DNA of 64,000 bases from Lawsonibacter asaccharolyticus. Its GTDB lineage: Bacteria; Bacillota; Clostridia; Oscillospirales; Oscillospiraceae. Positions 18,762 through 27,312 of this stretch are shown here, piece by piece. The translations under genes and the position numbers were made by a program. Each line of letters starts with the position of its first letter. Within the stretch, counting starts at the first letter, position 1. Location: positions 3,224,001 through 3,288,000 of the forward strand of contig BFBT01000001.1 of NCBI GenBank assembly GCA_003112755.1, given 5' to 3'. The notes below the pieces were generated by a model. It did not search any database, was not told the origin of the DNA, and saw only the letters and a program-made list of their open reading frames with translations.

Positions 18762-18790
18762 TTGCACTTTTTCCATTCCTGTGCTATTCT
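18762..18790 (+). promoter_or_regulatory. trpS promoter
   Basis: TTGCAC (18762-18767), 17 bases, TATTCT (18785-18790). The leader is only about 55 bases with no T-box sequence, so trpS does not appear to be tRNA-regulated here. Divergent from the murD promoter. Confidence 0.72.
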
Positions 18791-18853
18791 TGTTAAGATA
18801 GGGGTCTTCTTCCCTTCCCGATCTGAAATCACGACAGAAACGAGGTCTTTTCC

Positions 18854-19861
18854 ATGGAGCAAGCCAACTCCGCCCCCCGCAAGCGCATCTTCAGCGGCAT
18901 CCAGCCCAGCGGCGATCTGACCCTGGGCTCTTATATGGGAGCCATCAAGAACTGGGTCCCCCTTCAGGATGAGTACGACTGCATCTACTGCATCGTGGAC
19001 ATGCACGCCATCACCGTCCGCCAGGACCCGGCCCTGCTGCGCCGGCGCACCCTGGAGCAGCTGGCCCAGTATATCGCCTGCGGCCTGGACCCGGTCCGGA
19101 GCGTCATCTTCATCCAGAGCCACGTGCCCCAGCACGCCGAGCTGGCCTGGGTGCTGGGCTGCTACACCCAGTTTGGGGAGCTGTCCCGCATGACCCAGTT
19201 CAAGGACAAGTCCAAAAAGCACGCCGACAACATCACCGCCGGCCTGTTCACCTACCCGGTGCTGATGGCGGCGGACATCCTGCTCTACCAGGCCGACCTG
19301 GTCCCGGTGGGTCAGGACCAGAAGCAGCACGTGGAGCTGTGCCGGGACGTGGCCCAGCGCTTCAACGGCGTGTACAGCGACACCTTCACCCTCCCCGAGC
19401 CCTTCATCCCCAAGATGGGCGCCCGGGTGATGAGCCTGGGGGACCCCTCCAGCAAGATGAGCAAGTCCGATCCGGACGGCTGCGTCTTCCTCATGGACGC
19501 CCCCGAGGTCATCCAGAAGAAGTTCAAGCGGGCAGTCACCGACAGCGAGACCCAGGTCCGCTTCGACCCGGAGCACAAGCCGGGCATCTCCAACCTGCTG
19601 ACCATCTACTGCGCCGCCACCGGCAAGAGTCCGGAGGAGGCGGAGGAGGCCTTCCAGGGCCAGGGCTACGGCGTGTTCAAGCCCGCGGTGGGCGACGCGG
19701 TGGTGGAGCTCCTCCGGCCCATCCGGGAGGAGGCCGGCCGCCTCATGGCCGACAAGGCGTATCTGGAGGGCATCTACAAGGAGGGTGCGGAGCGCGCCTC
19801 CCACCTTGCCGCCAAGACTCTGCGGAAGGTCTATAAAAAGGTGGGCTTTGTGGCCCGCTGA
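18854..19861 (+). CDS. trpS: Tryptophanyl-tRNA synthetase
   Basis: Class I aminoacyl-tRNA synthetase charging tRNA-Trp. 335 residues, normal length. The HIGH-equivalent is in [16 protein letters not shown] near residue 17-30 and the KMSKS loop is intact in [12 protein letters not shown] near residue 200. Also [15 protein letters not shown], typical for TrpRS. ATG 18854 is preceded by a weak ribosome site (GAGG further off), but the following residues fit the family N-terminus. Followed 57 bases later by tagO in the same direction with no terminator seen. Confidence 0.95.
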   Translation: MEQANSAPRKRIFSGIQPSGDLTLGSYMGAIKNWVPLQDEYDCIYCIVDMHAITVRQDPALLRRRTLEQLAQYIACGLDPVRSVIFIQSHVPQHAELAWVLGCYTQFGELSRMTQFKDKSKKHADNITAGLFTYPVLMAADILLYQADLVPVGQDQKQHVELCRDVAQRFNGVYSDTFTLPEPFIPKMGARVMSLGDPSSKMSKSDPDGCVFLMDAPEVIQKKFKRAVTDSETQVRFDPEHKPGISNLLTIYCAATGKSPEEAEEAFQGQGYGVFKPAVGDAVVELLRPIREEAGRLMADKAYLEGIYKEGAERASHLAAKTLRKVYKKVGFVAR

Positions 19862-19917
19862 CCGGGCGCCCGCTCCCGCCTCCTTCCCCACATCAATTCT
19901 GCAAAAGGGGTTTTCCC

Positions 19918-21087
19918 ATGAACGTTCCCACGGATATTTCCCTTCAGGTGGTGGGCTCTGTGGCCGCCGCCCTGCTGGTGGCCGCGGTGGTGGCTCTGAT
20001 CGCCACCCCGGTGGTCCGCTCCCTGGCCTTCAAGATCGGCGCGGTGGATGTCCCCCGGGACAGCCGCCGGATGCATGACCACCCCATCCCCAGGATGGGG
20101 GGGCTGGCCATCTTCTTCGGCTTCATCCTCAGCGTGCTGCTCTTCCTGCCCCTCACCACCCAGCTGCGGGGCATGCTGCTGGGCGCGGTGGTCATCGTCA
20201 TTCTGGGCATTTTTGACGACATCTATGCCCTGTCCGCCAAGCTGAAGTTCGCCGTCCAGATCGGCGCGGCCCTCATCGCCGTGCTGATGGGCAACCAGAT
20301 CGACTACCTCTCCAACCCCAACATCTTCAGCAGCGACCCCTACTGGCACCTGGGCGTGCTGTCCATCCCCATCTCTGTGCTGTGGATCGTGGCCATCACC
20401 AACGCCGTCAACCTGATCGACGGGCTGGACGGCCTGGCCTGCGGCGTGTCCACCATCAGCTCCATGACCATGCTGGTCATCGCCCTGACGGTGGCCGAGG
20501 CCCAGGTGGCCATCCTCATGGCCGCCCTGGCCGGCGCCTGCATCGGCTTTCTCCCCTATAACCTGAACCCGGCCAAGATCTTCATGGGGGACACCGGCTC
20601 CACCTTCCTGGGCTTCGTGCTGGCCACCGTCTCCATCCAGGGGCTGTTCAAGTCCTACGCCATCATCTCCTTCGCCGTCCCCTTCCTGGTGCTGGGCCTG
20701 CCCATCTTCGACACCTGCTTCGCCATCCTGCGGCGGCTGGCCCGGGGGCAGAGCCCCATGGCCCCCGACCGGGGACACATCCACCACCGGCTCATCGACA
20801 TGGGCTTCACCCAGAAGCAGGCGGTGGCGGTGCTCTATCTCATCAGCGCCATCCTGGGCCTGTCCGCAGTGGTGCTCACCACCAACAACGCCATGAAGGC
20901 CATGCTCTTCCTGCTGGCCCTGTGCATGGCGGGCGCCTTCGGGGGCAGGCTCTACCTGTCCCACAGCGACAGCGGCGGCTCCGGCGCCGCGGGGGAGGCC
21001 AAGGGCCGGCAGCACCGCCCCCCCTCCAAGACCCAGATCGCCGGCAACGACAATTTCTTCGGTGAGGAGGACCGTTCCGACAAATGA
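19918..21087 (+). CDS. tagO: Undecaprenyl-phosphate GlcNAc-1-phosphate transferase
   Basis: Membrane enzyme of the MraY/WecA/TagO family that attaches GlcNAc-1-phosphate to the lipid carrier to start teichoic acid or other envelope glycan synthesis. 389 residues, about 10-11 spans. Conserved sites: the RRMHDHPIPRMGG loop, FDDIYALS (Mg-binding Asp pair), NAVNLIDGLDGLACG, and MGDTGSTFLG, with HIHHRLIDMG near the C-terminal loop. ATG 19918 follows AAAAGGGG. It overlaps the next gene by four bases; the pair supplies and links N-acetylamino sugars, so it is placed in wall polymer synthesis. Confidence 0.92.
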   Translation: MNVPTDISLQVVGSVAAALLVAAVVALIATPVVRSLAFKIGAVDVPRDSRRMHDHPIPRMGGLAIFFGFILSVLLFLPLTTQLRGMLLGAVVIVILGIFDDIYALSAKLKFAVQIGAALIAVLMGNQIDYLSNPNIFSSDPYWHLGVLSIPISVLWIVAITNAVNLIDGLDGLACGVSTISSMTMLVIALTVAEAQVAILMAALAGACIGFLPYNLNPAKIFMGDTGSTFLGFVLATVSIQGLFKSYAIISFAVPFLVLGLPIFDTCFAILRRLARGQSPMAPDRGHIHHRLIDMGFTQKQAVAVLYLISAILGLSAVVLTTNNAMKAMLFLLALCMAGAFGGRLYLSHSDSGGSGAAGEAKGRQHRPPSKTQIAGNDNFFGEEDRSDK

Positions 21088-22232
21088 ACCGTATCCGAGT
21101 CATGACCATCTTCGGCACCCGGCCGGAGGCCATCAAGATGGCCCCCCTGGCCCTGGAGCTCTCCCGCCGCCCCCAGATCGACGCCTTGTGCTGTGTCACC
21201 GCCCAGCACCGGCAGATGCTGGACTCCGTGCTGGACATCTTCCGCCTGGTGCCCGACTTCGACCTGAACATCATGGAGCCCCGGCAGACCTTGTCCACCA
21301 TCACCTCCAAGTGCCTGCTTGGCATGGAGGAGGTGCTGGAGCAGGCCCGACCCGACCTGGTCCTGGTCCACGGTGACACCTCCACCACCTTCGCCGGCGC
21401 CCTGGCCGCCTTCTACCACCGGGTGCCCGTGGGCCACGTGGAGGCCGGCCTGCGCACCTATGACAAATACTCCCCCTACCCGGAGGAGATGAACCGCCGG
21501 ATGGTCAGCGCCATCGCTGACCTGCACTTCTGCCCCACCCCCTCCAACCGGGACAATCTGGCCCGGGAAGGGATCGAGCAGGGCGTCTTTCTGACCGGCA
21601 ACACGGTGATCGACGCGCTCCAGACCACAGTTGTAAAAGACTTTCATTTTTCAGAAGGCGTCCTCAATGATTTGGATTATGTCAACCGAAAGGTGATCCT
21701 GGTCACCTGCCACCGGCGGGAGAACTACGGAACGCCTATGGCCCACATCATGACCGCCCTGCGCCGGGTGGCCGACGCCTTCCCCGACGTGGAGCTGGTC
21801 TATCCGGTCCACCTCTCCCCGGTGGTCCAGGAGGCGGCCCATCAGTACCTGGACGGCCACCCCCGCATCCACCTCATCGCCCCACTGGCGGTGGACGAGA
21901 TGCACAACCTGATGGCCCGCTGCCATCTGGTGATGACCGACTCCGGCGGGCTCCAGGAGGAGGCCCCCGCCCTGGGCAAGCCGGTGCTCGTCCTGCGTCG
22001 GGAGACGGAGCGCCCCGAGGCGGTGGCCGCGGGGACGGTCCAGCTGGCGGGCACCGAGGAGGAGCCCATCTTCCAGATGGCCTCCCGCCTGCTCACCGAT
22101 CCGGCGGCCTATGCCGCCATGGCCCACGCCGCCAACCCCTACGGCGACGGCCGGGCCTGCGGGCGCATCGCTGACGCCATCGAGTACCGCTTCGGTCTGC
22201 GGGCGCAGCCCCCCGCCCCCTTCCATCCCTGA
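21084..22232 (+). CDS. mnaA: UDP-N-acetylglucosamine 2-epimerase (non-hydrolysing)
   Basis: Interconverts UDP-GlcNAc and UDP-ManNAc for wall linkage units. 382 residues with the family landmarks: FGTRPEAIKMAPLA at the start, HGDTSTTFAGALAAFY, VEAGLRTYDKYSPYPEEMNRR is represented at about residues 116-136, then TGNTVIDAL, VTCHRRENYG and TDSGGLQEEAP. Start ATG overlaps the tagO stop (ATGA), a coupled operon. Also known as wecB. Confidence 0.94.
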   Translation: MNRIRVMTIFGTRPEAIKMAPLALELSRRPQIDALCCVTAQHRQMLDSVLDIFRLVPDFDLNIMEPRQTLSTITSKCLLGMEEVLEQARPDLVLVHGDTSTTFAGALAAFYHRVPVGHVEAGLRTYDKYSPYPEEMNRRMVSAIADLHFCPTPSNRDNLAREGIEQGVFLTGNTVIDALQTTVVKDFHFSEGVLNDLDYVNRKVILVTCHRRENYGTPMAHIMTALRRVADAFPDVELVYPVHLSPVVQEAAHQYLDGHPRIHLIAPLAVDEMHNLMARCHLVMTDSGGLQEEAPALGKPVLVLRRETERPEAVAAGTVQLAGTEEEPIFQMASRLLTDPAAYAAMAHAANPYGDGRACGRIADAIEYRFGLRAQPPAPFHP

Positions 22233-22265
22233 CCTCTGTCTGACCCCACGAGAAAGGAGCCGGCC

Positions 22266-23027
22266 ATGGACCAAAAAAACCGCCTGATCATCGCCATCGC
22301 CGTCACCCTTCTCATCGTGGCGGCCATGTTCACCAGCTTCGGCCGCAGCCTCTTCTCTATGCGCACCGAACATATCCAGCTCCCTGAGCCCGGCGCCTCC
22401 TCCAGCAGCCAGGAGGGGGGAGGCTCCTCTCAGTCCGCCGAGCTGTTCCAGCGGGTGGAGGTGACCCCCCAGACCGTCCAGAGCGTCATCCGCACCCTGG
22501 AGCGCTCCACCAGCTATTACTGGGAGCTGACGGTAGAGACCTTCTGGACCGGGGGCTCCAGTGCCACCTCCGTCCAGACCTGGGTGGACGGAGGCTGGTC
22601 CCATACCCGTCAGGTCCTCCCCTCCGGTCTGATCCGCCACGACCTCATCAGCGAGGACACCGTCTACTACTGGTATGAGGGGTCCTCCGACTACCTCACC
22701 GCCCCGGCGGAGGGCGGCTCCGCCGATCTGGCCCAGCACATCCCCACCTATGAGACCGTGCTGGACGCGGACCCGGAGCAGATCACCGGCACCGGCTACG
22801 ACGACTCCAGGGGGGGCATCCCCTGCATCTATGTGGAGGTATCCGCCCCCGGCGGGGAGCGGGTGGACCGCTACTGGATCAGCGTGGAGAGCGGGCTGCT
22901 CATCTCCTCTGAGACTCTGGAGGGGGAGGAGCTGCTCTACCGCATGACCGCCTATTCTCCCATCCAGTCCTGCCCCTCCGGCACCACCTTTCAGCTGCCG
23001 GACGGAACGGTGCTCCACAGCATTTGA
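22266..23027 (+). CDS. Membrane-anchored protein of unknown function
   Basis: 253 residues. A single N-terminal membrane anchor (RLIIAIAVTLLIVAAMFTSF, residues 6-25) is followed by a Ser/Gly/Gln linker and an extracytoplasmic domain of about 190 residues rich in Trp and Tyr (SYYWELTVETFW, YYWYEGSSDYL). This domain and its ending, YWISVESGLLIS, faintly recall the LolA/RseB sensor-like beta fold, unproven. It is 33 bases after mnaA with a clear GAAAGGAG site, so it likely belongs to the same envelope operon. Confidence 0.7.
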   Translation: MDQKNRLIIAIAVTLLIVAAMFTSFGRSLFSMRTEHIQLPEPGASSSSQEGGGSSQSAELFQRVEVTPQTVQSVIRTLERSTSYYWELTVETFWTGGSSATSVQTWVDGGWSHTRQVLPSGLIRHDLISEDTVYYWYEGSSDYLTAPAEGGSADLAQHIPTYETVLDADPEQITGTGYDDSRGGIPCIYVEVSAPGGERVDRYWISVESGLLISSETLEGEELLYRMTAYSPIQSCPSGTTFQLPDGTVLHSI

Positions 23028-23035
23028 GGAGGAGC

Positions 23036-23509
23036 TCACCCCCCTTGCTTCTCCTCCTTCCTGTCGTCCGCCAGCCCCAGCAGGAGCAGCAGCCCCAGGG
23101 TGATGACCAGGTCCATGTTGTCCCCCTCCACCAGCAGGAGCAGGATGATCAGGATCAGCAGGATATCCCCGCTGTCCAGCTCCTCCAGCCGGAGGACTTT
23201 CAGGATGCCGTTGATCCCCCCCTTGTCCCCGCCGAACAGGGCGTTCAGCGGGCTCTTCTCCCCTGAGAGCAGGTCCCCCAGGCCGCCAAAGCCCATGGGA
23301 CCCGGGGCAGGCCGGCGGCCTCCTCCTCCGGGCGCGCCCCGGGCTGCCCCGTGTGGAGGTCCTGCGGAGCCCCGGGGCCCGTTCTCCCCCGGCTCCCCCC
23401 GCTCCGGCCCGGGCGGATGGGGTGCCGGACGCCGGGCCCCCTCCTCCGGGCCGTCCTGCTCCACCACCCGGGTATAAGTACCATTCTGGGGGATATAGCG
23501 GTTATACAT
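23036..23509 (-). CDS. Unknown protein, Pro/Gly-rich with hydrophobic C-terminus
   Basis: 157 residues. The first ~75 are dominated by Pro, Gly, Arg and Ala; the C-terminal half has LLSGEKSPLNALFGGDKGG, then two hydrophobic stretches (DILLILIILLLLVEGDN and DLVITLGLLLLLGLAD), so the C-terminus is membrane-associated. It begins inside the last codons of the upstream gene (eight-base overlap). Last gene of a three-gene leftward cluster; I do not recognise the family. Confidence 0.65.
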   Translation of the reverse strand: MYNRYIPQNGTYTRVVEQDGPEEGARRPAPHPPGPERGEPGENGPRGSAGPPHGAARGAPGGGGRRPAPGPMGFGGLGDLLSGEKSPLNALFGGDKGGINGILKVLRLEELDSGDILLILIILLLLVEGDNMDLVITLGLLLLLGLADDRKEEKQGG

Positions 23510-23954
23510 CGCCCCGCCCCCCTTCTCCCATGCCGCGGAAGAGGACCCGGATCACCCGGGCCAGCCGGGAGATCTGCACCGCCCGGTCCAGCTTGGCCAG
23601 GCGGCTCTCCTTCAGGAAGGGGCGCAGGGCGTTGAGCAGAGCCACCGTTCGGTCGTCCTCCCCCTGATACTCCCGCAGCAGCCGCATCCCCATCTGGATC
23701 ATGCCGGGGTCGATCTCCCCCAGGGCGGCCAGCGGGTCCTCTCCCCCCGCCAGGGCCGGCGGAGCGCTCCCCGCCGAAGCGGGCGCCTCCGCCTCCCTGG
23801 CGCCGGTCTGCTCCGCCCCCTGGGCGGCCTCCCCCGCCGGGGAGGCCTGCGGCCGGGGAGCGCCGCCGCCCAGGGACTGGGCCAGCGCCATGATCTGCCC
23901 CATGGCGGACGGGTCATTGAGGATCGCGTTCAGCTTGTCTTCCATCTCCCCCAC
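23502..23954 (-). CDS. Unknown protein, second of a three-gene cluster
   Basis: 150 residues. The start is GTG 23954, nine bases after AAAGGAGGGG; the internal ATG at 23945 has a worse spacing. The N-terminal 30 residues (MEDKLNAILNDPSAMGQIMA) look like a helical segment, then an Ala/Pro/Glu low-complexity linker (residues ~33-75), and a C-terminal helix-rich part (MRLLREYQGEDDRTVALLNA, LRPFLKESRLAKLDRAVQIS). The opening resembles that of its upstream neighbour, which also speaks of small helical repeats. Function unknown. Confidence 0.65.
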   Translation of the reverse strand: MGEMEDKLNAILNDPSAMGQIMALAQSLGGGAPRPQASPAGEAAQGAEQTGAREAEAPASAGSAPPALAGGEDPLAALGEIDPGMIQMGMRLLREYQGEDDRTVALLNALRPFLKESRLAKLDRAVQISRLARVIRVLFRGMGEGGRGDV

Positions 23955-23990
23955 AGGGCAGCCCCTCCTTTCCCCCTCCTGTGCGGGGAC

Positions 23991-24272
23991 TCAGTCGGTC
24001 AGGCCCGACTGCCTGGCCTGGCGGCTGATGCGCTCCACCAGCTCGCCTCCCTCCGGGGTGTTCATCAGCCGCTGCATCATTCCCACCAGCTGGCTGGTGT
24101 CCCCTTTCACGGCGGCCTCCGCCGCCCCCTGGATACCGCCCCCCTGCCGCAGCAGCTCCATCAGCCGCTGGGCATCGCCGGATCTGGCCAGACGGTTGAG
24201 GGCCTCCTTATTTTTGACCAGATCGGCGGGCAGGCTCTCCTGCCCCTTTTTGCCGCTTCTTTCCTGATTCAT
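23991..24272 (-). CDS. Unknown small helical protein, first of a three-gene cluster
   Basis: 93 residues from ATG 24272, seven bases after AAGGGAG. Mostly charged and helical: LPADLVKNKEALNRLARSGD, QRLMELLRQGGGIQGAAEAA, then LVGMMQRLMNTPEGGELVER. No membrane span or signal. The three genes are tightly packed (36-base gap, then an 8-base overlap), so they likely act together; a spore or envelope structural role is only a guess based on the host. Confidence 0.65.
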   Translation of the reverse strand: MNQERSGKKGQESLPADLVKNKEALNRLARSGDAQRLMELLRQGGGIQGAAEAAVKGDTSQLVGMMQRLMNTPEGGELVERISRQARQSGLTD

Positions 24273-24337
24273 ACCGGATCTCCCTTCCAAGAGGATTTCA
24301 TTCCAGTATATGCGCCAGACGAGGTAAGGTGACTCTT

Positions 24338-24796
24338 TTGAAAATTCTTGTGTTTTCCGACTCCCACCGCTACACCGGCGGCATGATCCAGGCCATCGAG
24401 GAGCAGCAGCCCGACCTGGTGGTCCACCTGGGCGACCTCCAGCGGGACGCCGAGGAGCTGGCCCTCCTCTATCCCAAGCTGTCCATGGTCACCGTGCCCG
24501 GCAACTGCGACGGCTGGACCACAGATCCTCTGGAGCGCCAGTTCATGGTGTGCGGCAAGCGCGTCCTCCTCTCCCACGGGCACATCTGGCATGTGAAGCA
24601 GGGGTATGACGCCGCCCTCCGGGCGGCCCGGAACGCCGGGGCCCACCTTCTGCTCTTCGGCCACACCCACCGCCCCTGCTGCTTCCAGGAACCGGACGGC
24701 CTCTGGGTCCTCAATCCAGGCAGCGCCCGCAGCACCTTCGGCCTCGTCCTCCCAGAGGGGGAGGCTCTCTCCTGTTCCCTGCTGGACATGCCCTGA
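24338..24796 (+). CDS. YfcE/MJ0936-type metallophosphoesterase
   Basis: 152 residues starting TTG 24338 (KILVFSDSHR), with AAGGTGA five bases upstream; a GTG at 24329 is also in frame but lies on that site. Calcineurin-like phosphodiesterase with all five motifs: DSH (motif 1), LGD (2), PGNCD (3), HGH (4) and GHTH (5). Small members hydrolyse phosphodiesters in vitro; the cellular substrate is unknown. Followed by a strong bidirectional terminator. Confidence 0.88.
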   Translation: MKILVFSDSHRYTGGMIQAIEEQQPDLVVHLGDLQRDAEELALLYPKLSMVTVPGNCDGWTTDPLERQFMVCGKRVLLSHGHIWHVKQGYDAALRAARNAGAHLLLFGHTHRPCCFQEPDGLWVLNPGSARSTFGLVLPEGEALSCSLLDMP

Positions 24797-24811
24797 TGGG
24801 CGCCTCTGTAC

Positions 24812-24858
24812 AAAAAACACCCCCGGGACCCGTTCACGGTCCCGGGGGTGTTTTTTAT
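24812..24858. terminator. Bidirectional intrinsic terminator
   Basis: Stem CACCCCCGGGACC/GGTCCCGGGGGTG flanked by AAAAAA on the left and TTTTTT on the right, so it can end the phosphoesterase (+) and the HD protein gene (-), whose stop lies at 24864. Confidence 0.92.
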
Positions 24859-24863
24859 ATGTC

Positions 24864-25442
24864 TCAGCCCTGGGCAGCGGCCTCCTCAATGGCCGCCTCC
24901 TCCGCCCGCATGGCTGCCAGAGTGCGGTCCAGCAGCTGGTCCAGCTCCCAGCCCAGCAGCTCCGCCCCCTGGGCGATCACGTCCCGGGAGCAGCCTGCGG
25001 CGAATTTCTTGTCCTTGAATTTCTTCTTCAGGGACTTGAGCTCCATGTCGGACACGCTTTTGGAGGGGCGCATCAGGGCGGCCGCCCCGATCAGCCCGGT
25101 GAGCTCGTCCACCGTGAAGAGGACCTTCTCCATCTCCTGCTCCGGCTTGATGTCCACACAGTGGCCCCAGCCGTGGCTGGCGGTGGCCCGGACGATCTCC
25201 TCCTCCACCCCGGCCTGCCGCATCAGCTCCTGGGACTTTTTGCAGTGCTCCTCCGGCCAGCGCTCAAAATCCAGGTCGTGGAGCAGACCCACGATCCCCC
25301 AGAACTCCTCCCGGTCCCCATAGCCCAGCTCCCGGGCAAACCAGCGCATCACGTGCTCCACTGTAACGGCGTGGCGCAGGTGGAACTCCTCCTGGTTATA
25401 CTGGGTCAGCAGGTCCCAGGCCTGCTCTCTTGTCATGGACAT
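24864..25442 (-). CDS. HD-domain hydrolase
   Basis: 192 residues of the HD superfamily: a conserved His near residue 23 (LRHAVTVEHVMRWFA), the HD pair in GLLHDLDFERW, a following His in HGWGHCVDI, and Asp of TVDELTGLI. Such proteins are metal-dependent phosphohydrolases; the DHGWGH/TVDELTGL form is annotated as an HDIG-type hydrolase in Clostridia without known substrate. ATG 25442 is ten bases after GGAG; ATG 25436 is an alternative. Confidence 0.85.
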   Translation of the reverse strand: MSMTREQAWDLLTQYNQEEFHLRHAVTVEHVMRWFARELGYGDREEFWGIVGLLHDLDFERWPEEHCKKSQELMRQAGVEEEIVRATASHGWGHCVDIKPEQEMEKVLFTVDELTGLIGAAALMRPSKSVSDMELKSLKKKFKDKKFAAGCSRDVIAQGAELLGWELDQLLDRTLAAMRAEEAAIEEAAAQG

Positions 25443-25558
25443 CTCTGAAACACTCCTTTTTTCACTTCTGAGCTCCTTCTGTGCTCCTGGGGACGAAGCT
25501 CCCCCGGCCCTCCCCCGCCGGGGACGGGCATACAGACGGAGCGGGGCTTTTGACTGTT

Positions 25559-26395
25559 TTAATAGGCCACGACCACGCCGCCGTCGTTGGCGTAGACGGT
25601 GGTGATCCCGCCGGCCTCCAGGATCAGGACCTGCTGGAACTGGCATTTGGCCTCGATCTGCTCCTTCAGGGCGAAAGCCCGCTCCAGGCAGTTGCAGTGG
25701 CACACCGCCGCCACCCGCCCCTGATGATCCGGGTCCGCCGCCATCCGGTCCACCAGCTTGCCCAGAGCCTGCTTCATGGTCAGGGCCTGGCCCAGCTTGC
25801 AGATCTCCCCCTGAGGGGTGGCCCCCATCAGCAGCTTGATCCGCAGCGCCCCGGTGACCACCGCCTGCAGCTTGGTCAGCCGTCCGTTCTTCCGCAGATT
25901 CTCCAGGGACTCCAGCACGAAAAGGGTCTGCATCTGGCAGATATACTGCTCCACTTCCCGGACCACCTTCTTGAAGGGCATCCCGGAGGACGCCAGCTCC
26001 CGGATCTTCAGCGCCGTCAGCACCTCTCCAGAGGAGGCGGAGCAGGAGTTGAACACGTGGACGTTGCGCTCCGGTTCCTCCTCTTCCAGCAGGACCCGGG
26101 CCTGGACCGCGCTGTTGTGGGAGCCGCTGAGCAGGGCGGACAGGGTGACCACATAGATGTCATCCGCGCCGCACTGGTAGGCGTCCAGATAGCTCTGGGG
26201 GGCGGGGCAGGCGGTGGAGGGGGCGTCCTCGCTCTGCTTCATGGCCCACAGCAGGTCGCTCCGGTCCAGGGAGGCGTCGTCCACGAAGGAGCTGTTCTCC
26301 ACCCGGATGGTCAGAGGCACCTTCACAAAGCAGGGGTCCTTCAACATGGTCCCGGTCAGGTCGCAGCAGCTGTCCACAATGATCTTGAAACTCAT
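25559..26395 (-). CDS. DegV family fatty-acid-binding protein
   Basis: 278 residues. DegV/FakB-type fold that binds a fatty acid for the fatty acid kinase pathway. Seen: IIVDSCCDLT at the N-terminus, VPLTIRVENSSFVDD, the lipid-contact Ser of ALLSGSHNSA, VFNSCSASSGE, and FVLESLENLRKNGRLTKL. The next expected motif (KPI..) is replaced by IKLLMGATPQGEI, so it is a divergent member. ATG 26395 follows GGGGATG. No fakA kinase is present here. Confidence 0.88.
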   Translation of the reverse strand: MSFKIIVDSCCDLTGTMLKDPCFVKVPLTIRVENSSFVDDASLDRSDLLWAMKQSEDAPSTACPAPQSYLDAYQCGADDIYVVTLSALLSGSHNSAVQARVLLEEEEPERNVHVFNSCSASSGEVLTALKIRELASSGMPFKKVVREVEQYICQMQTLFVLESLENLRKNGRLTKLQAVVTGALRIKLLMGATPQGEICKLGQALTMKQALGKLVDRMAADPDHQGRVAAVCHCNCLERAFALKEQIEAKCQFQQVLILEAGGITTVYANDGGVVVAY

Positions 26396-26438
26396 ACTTT
26401 TCATCCCCGAACATGATATTAGATATTAGATTTACGAT

Positions 26439-26467
26439 ACTATACCACAGTTCCGCCCAAATGTAAA
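26439..26467 (-). promoter_or_regulatory. degV promoter
   Basis: Minus strand TTTACA (26462-26467), 17 bases, TATAGT (26439-26444). Just downstream the leader carries a direct repeat ATCTAATATC-TAATATC (26412-26428). Confidence 0.75.
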
Positions 26468-26617
26468 GTAAAACCGCGGCGCCTCCCGTGTGCAGGATCG
26501 CCCCGGAGGGCGCAGTCCCCCGCCGCTTACCGAGGCGGACCTCTGTAACCGCCCAAACCTTCCCCTTTAGGGAGAAATGCTGCGGCGTGGGCTGTCCCCC
26601 TCTCGGCCCCGCCCCCC

Positions 26618-27237
26618 AAAGCCTTCCCCCCTCCGGGGGGGAAGGTGTCACGGCGCACGCCGCGACGGATGAGGGGTCTTCCTTTTCCCGTCCCGCTTTT
26701 TCGAGAAGGGGGGGACAAGCCCCGCCCCTACGGAGTGACTGGAAACAGCCCGTACCTCATAGGGCCCGATACCCCATCGGGCCGCGCCCACAAAGACGGC
26801 GGGCGCACAATGTGCGCCCCTACGAATTGGCCGAAGGCATCCCGTAGGGGCGGCTTCCAGCCGCCCGAAAAGCCTTCCCCCCTCCGGGGGGAAGGTGTCA
26901 CGGCGCACGCCGCGACGGATGAGGGGTCTTCCTTTCCCCGTCCCGCTTTTTCGAGAAGGGCGGGGCAAGCCCCGCCCCTACGGAGTGACTGGAAACAGCC
27001 CGTACCTCATAGGGCCCGATACCCCATCGGGCCGCGCCCACAAAGACGGCGGGCGCACAATGTGCGCCCCTACGAATTGGCCGAAGGCATCCCGTAGGGG
27101 CGGCTTCCAGCCGCCCGAAAAGCCTTCCCCCCTCCGGGGGGAAGGTGTCACGGCGCACGCCGCGACGGATGAGGGGTCTTCCTTTCCCCGTCCCGCTTTT
27201 TCGAGAAGGGCAGGACAAGCTCCGCCCCTACATGGGC
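26618..27237. repeat. 250-bp mosaic repeat, two full tandem copies and a partial third
   Basis: Units at 26618-26868, 26869-27118 and 27119-27237 with a period of 250-251 bases and almost no differences between units. Each contains four hairpin modules in order: GGAAGGTGTCACGGCG... to GGGGTCTTCC; a hairpin built on CGGGGCAAGCCCCG; GGGCGCACAATGTGCGCCCC; and GGGCGGCTTCCAGCCGCCC. Modules end in the shared tag CCCTACG. Open frames across the unit are by-products of the repetition. Single modules recur at 8137-8235 and 8553-8620. The rest of 26468-26617 shows no gene. Confidence 0.92.
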
Positions 27238-27261
27238 CGGAAGGGATCAGCGCCTCCACAG

Positions 27262-27301
27262 AAAACCGGGGCCTGGGGCAGTGTACTGCTCCAGATCCCC
27301 C
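27262..27301 (-). terminator. Probable trmD terminator
   Basis: Minus strand stem built on CTGGAGCAGT/ACTGCCCCAG flanked by G/C pairs and followed by GGTTTTCTG. The U-run is short. Confidence 0.5.
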
Positions 27302-27312
27302 CGCGGCCCGGG

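Noticed and set aside
18768..18853. T-box or other leader upstream of trpS
   Set aside because: The leader is only about 60 bases and lacks AGGGTGGTACCGCG or a terminator stem.
26645..27218. Repeated ~100-150-residue proteins across the tandem repeat
   Set aside because: The same sequences arise on both strands from the 250-bp palindromic unit and have no ribosome site; they are by-products of the repeat.
26618..27237. CRISPR array
   Set aside because: Unit of 250 bp with nearly no variable spacers and multiple internal hairpins; not the 30-40-base repeat and unique spacer pattern.
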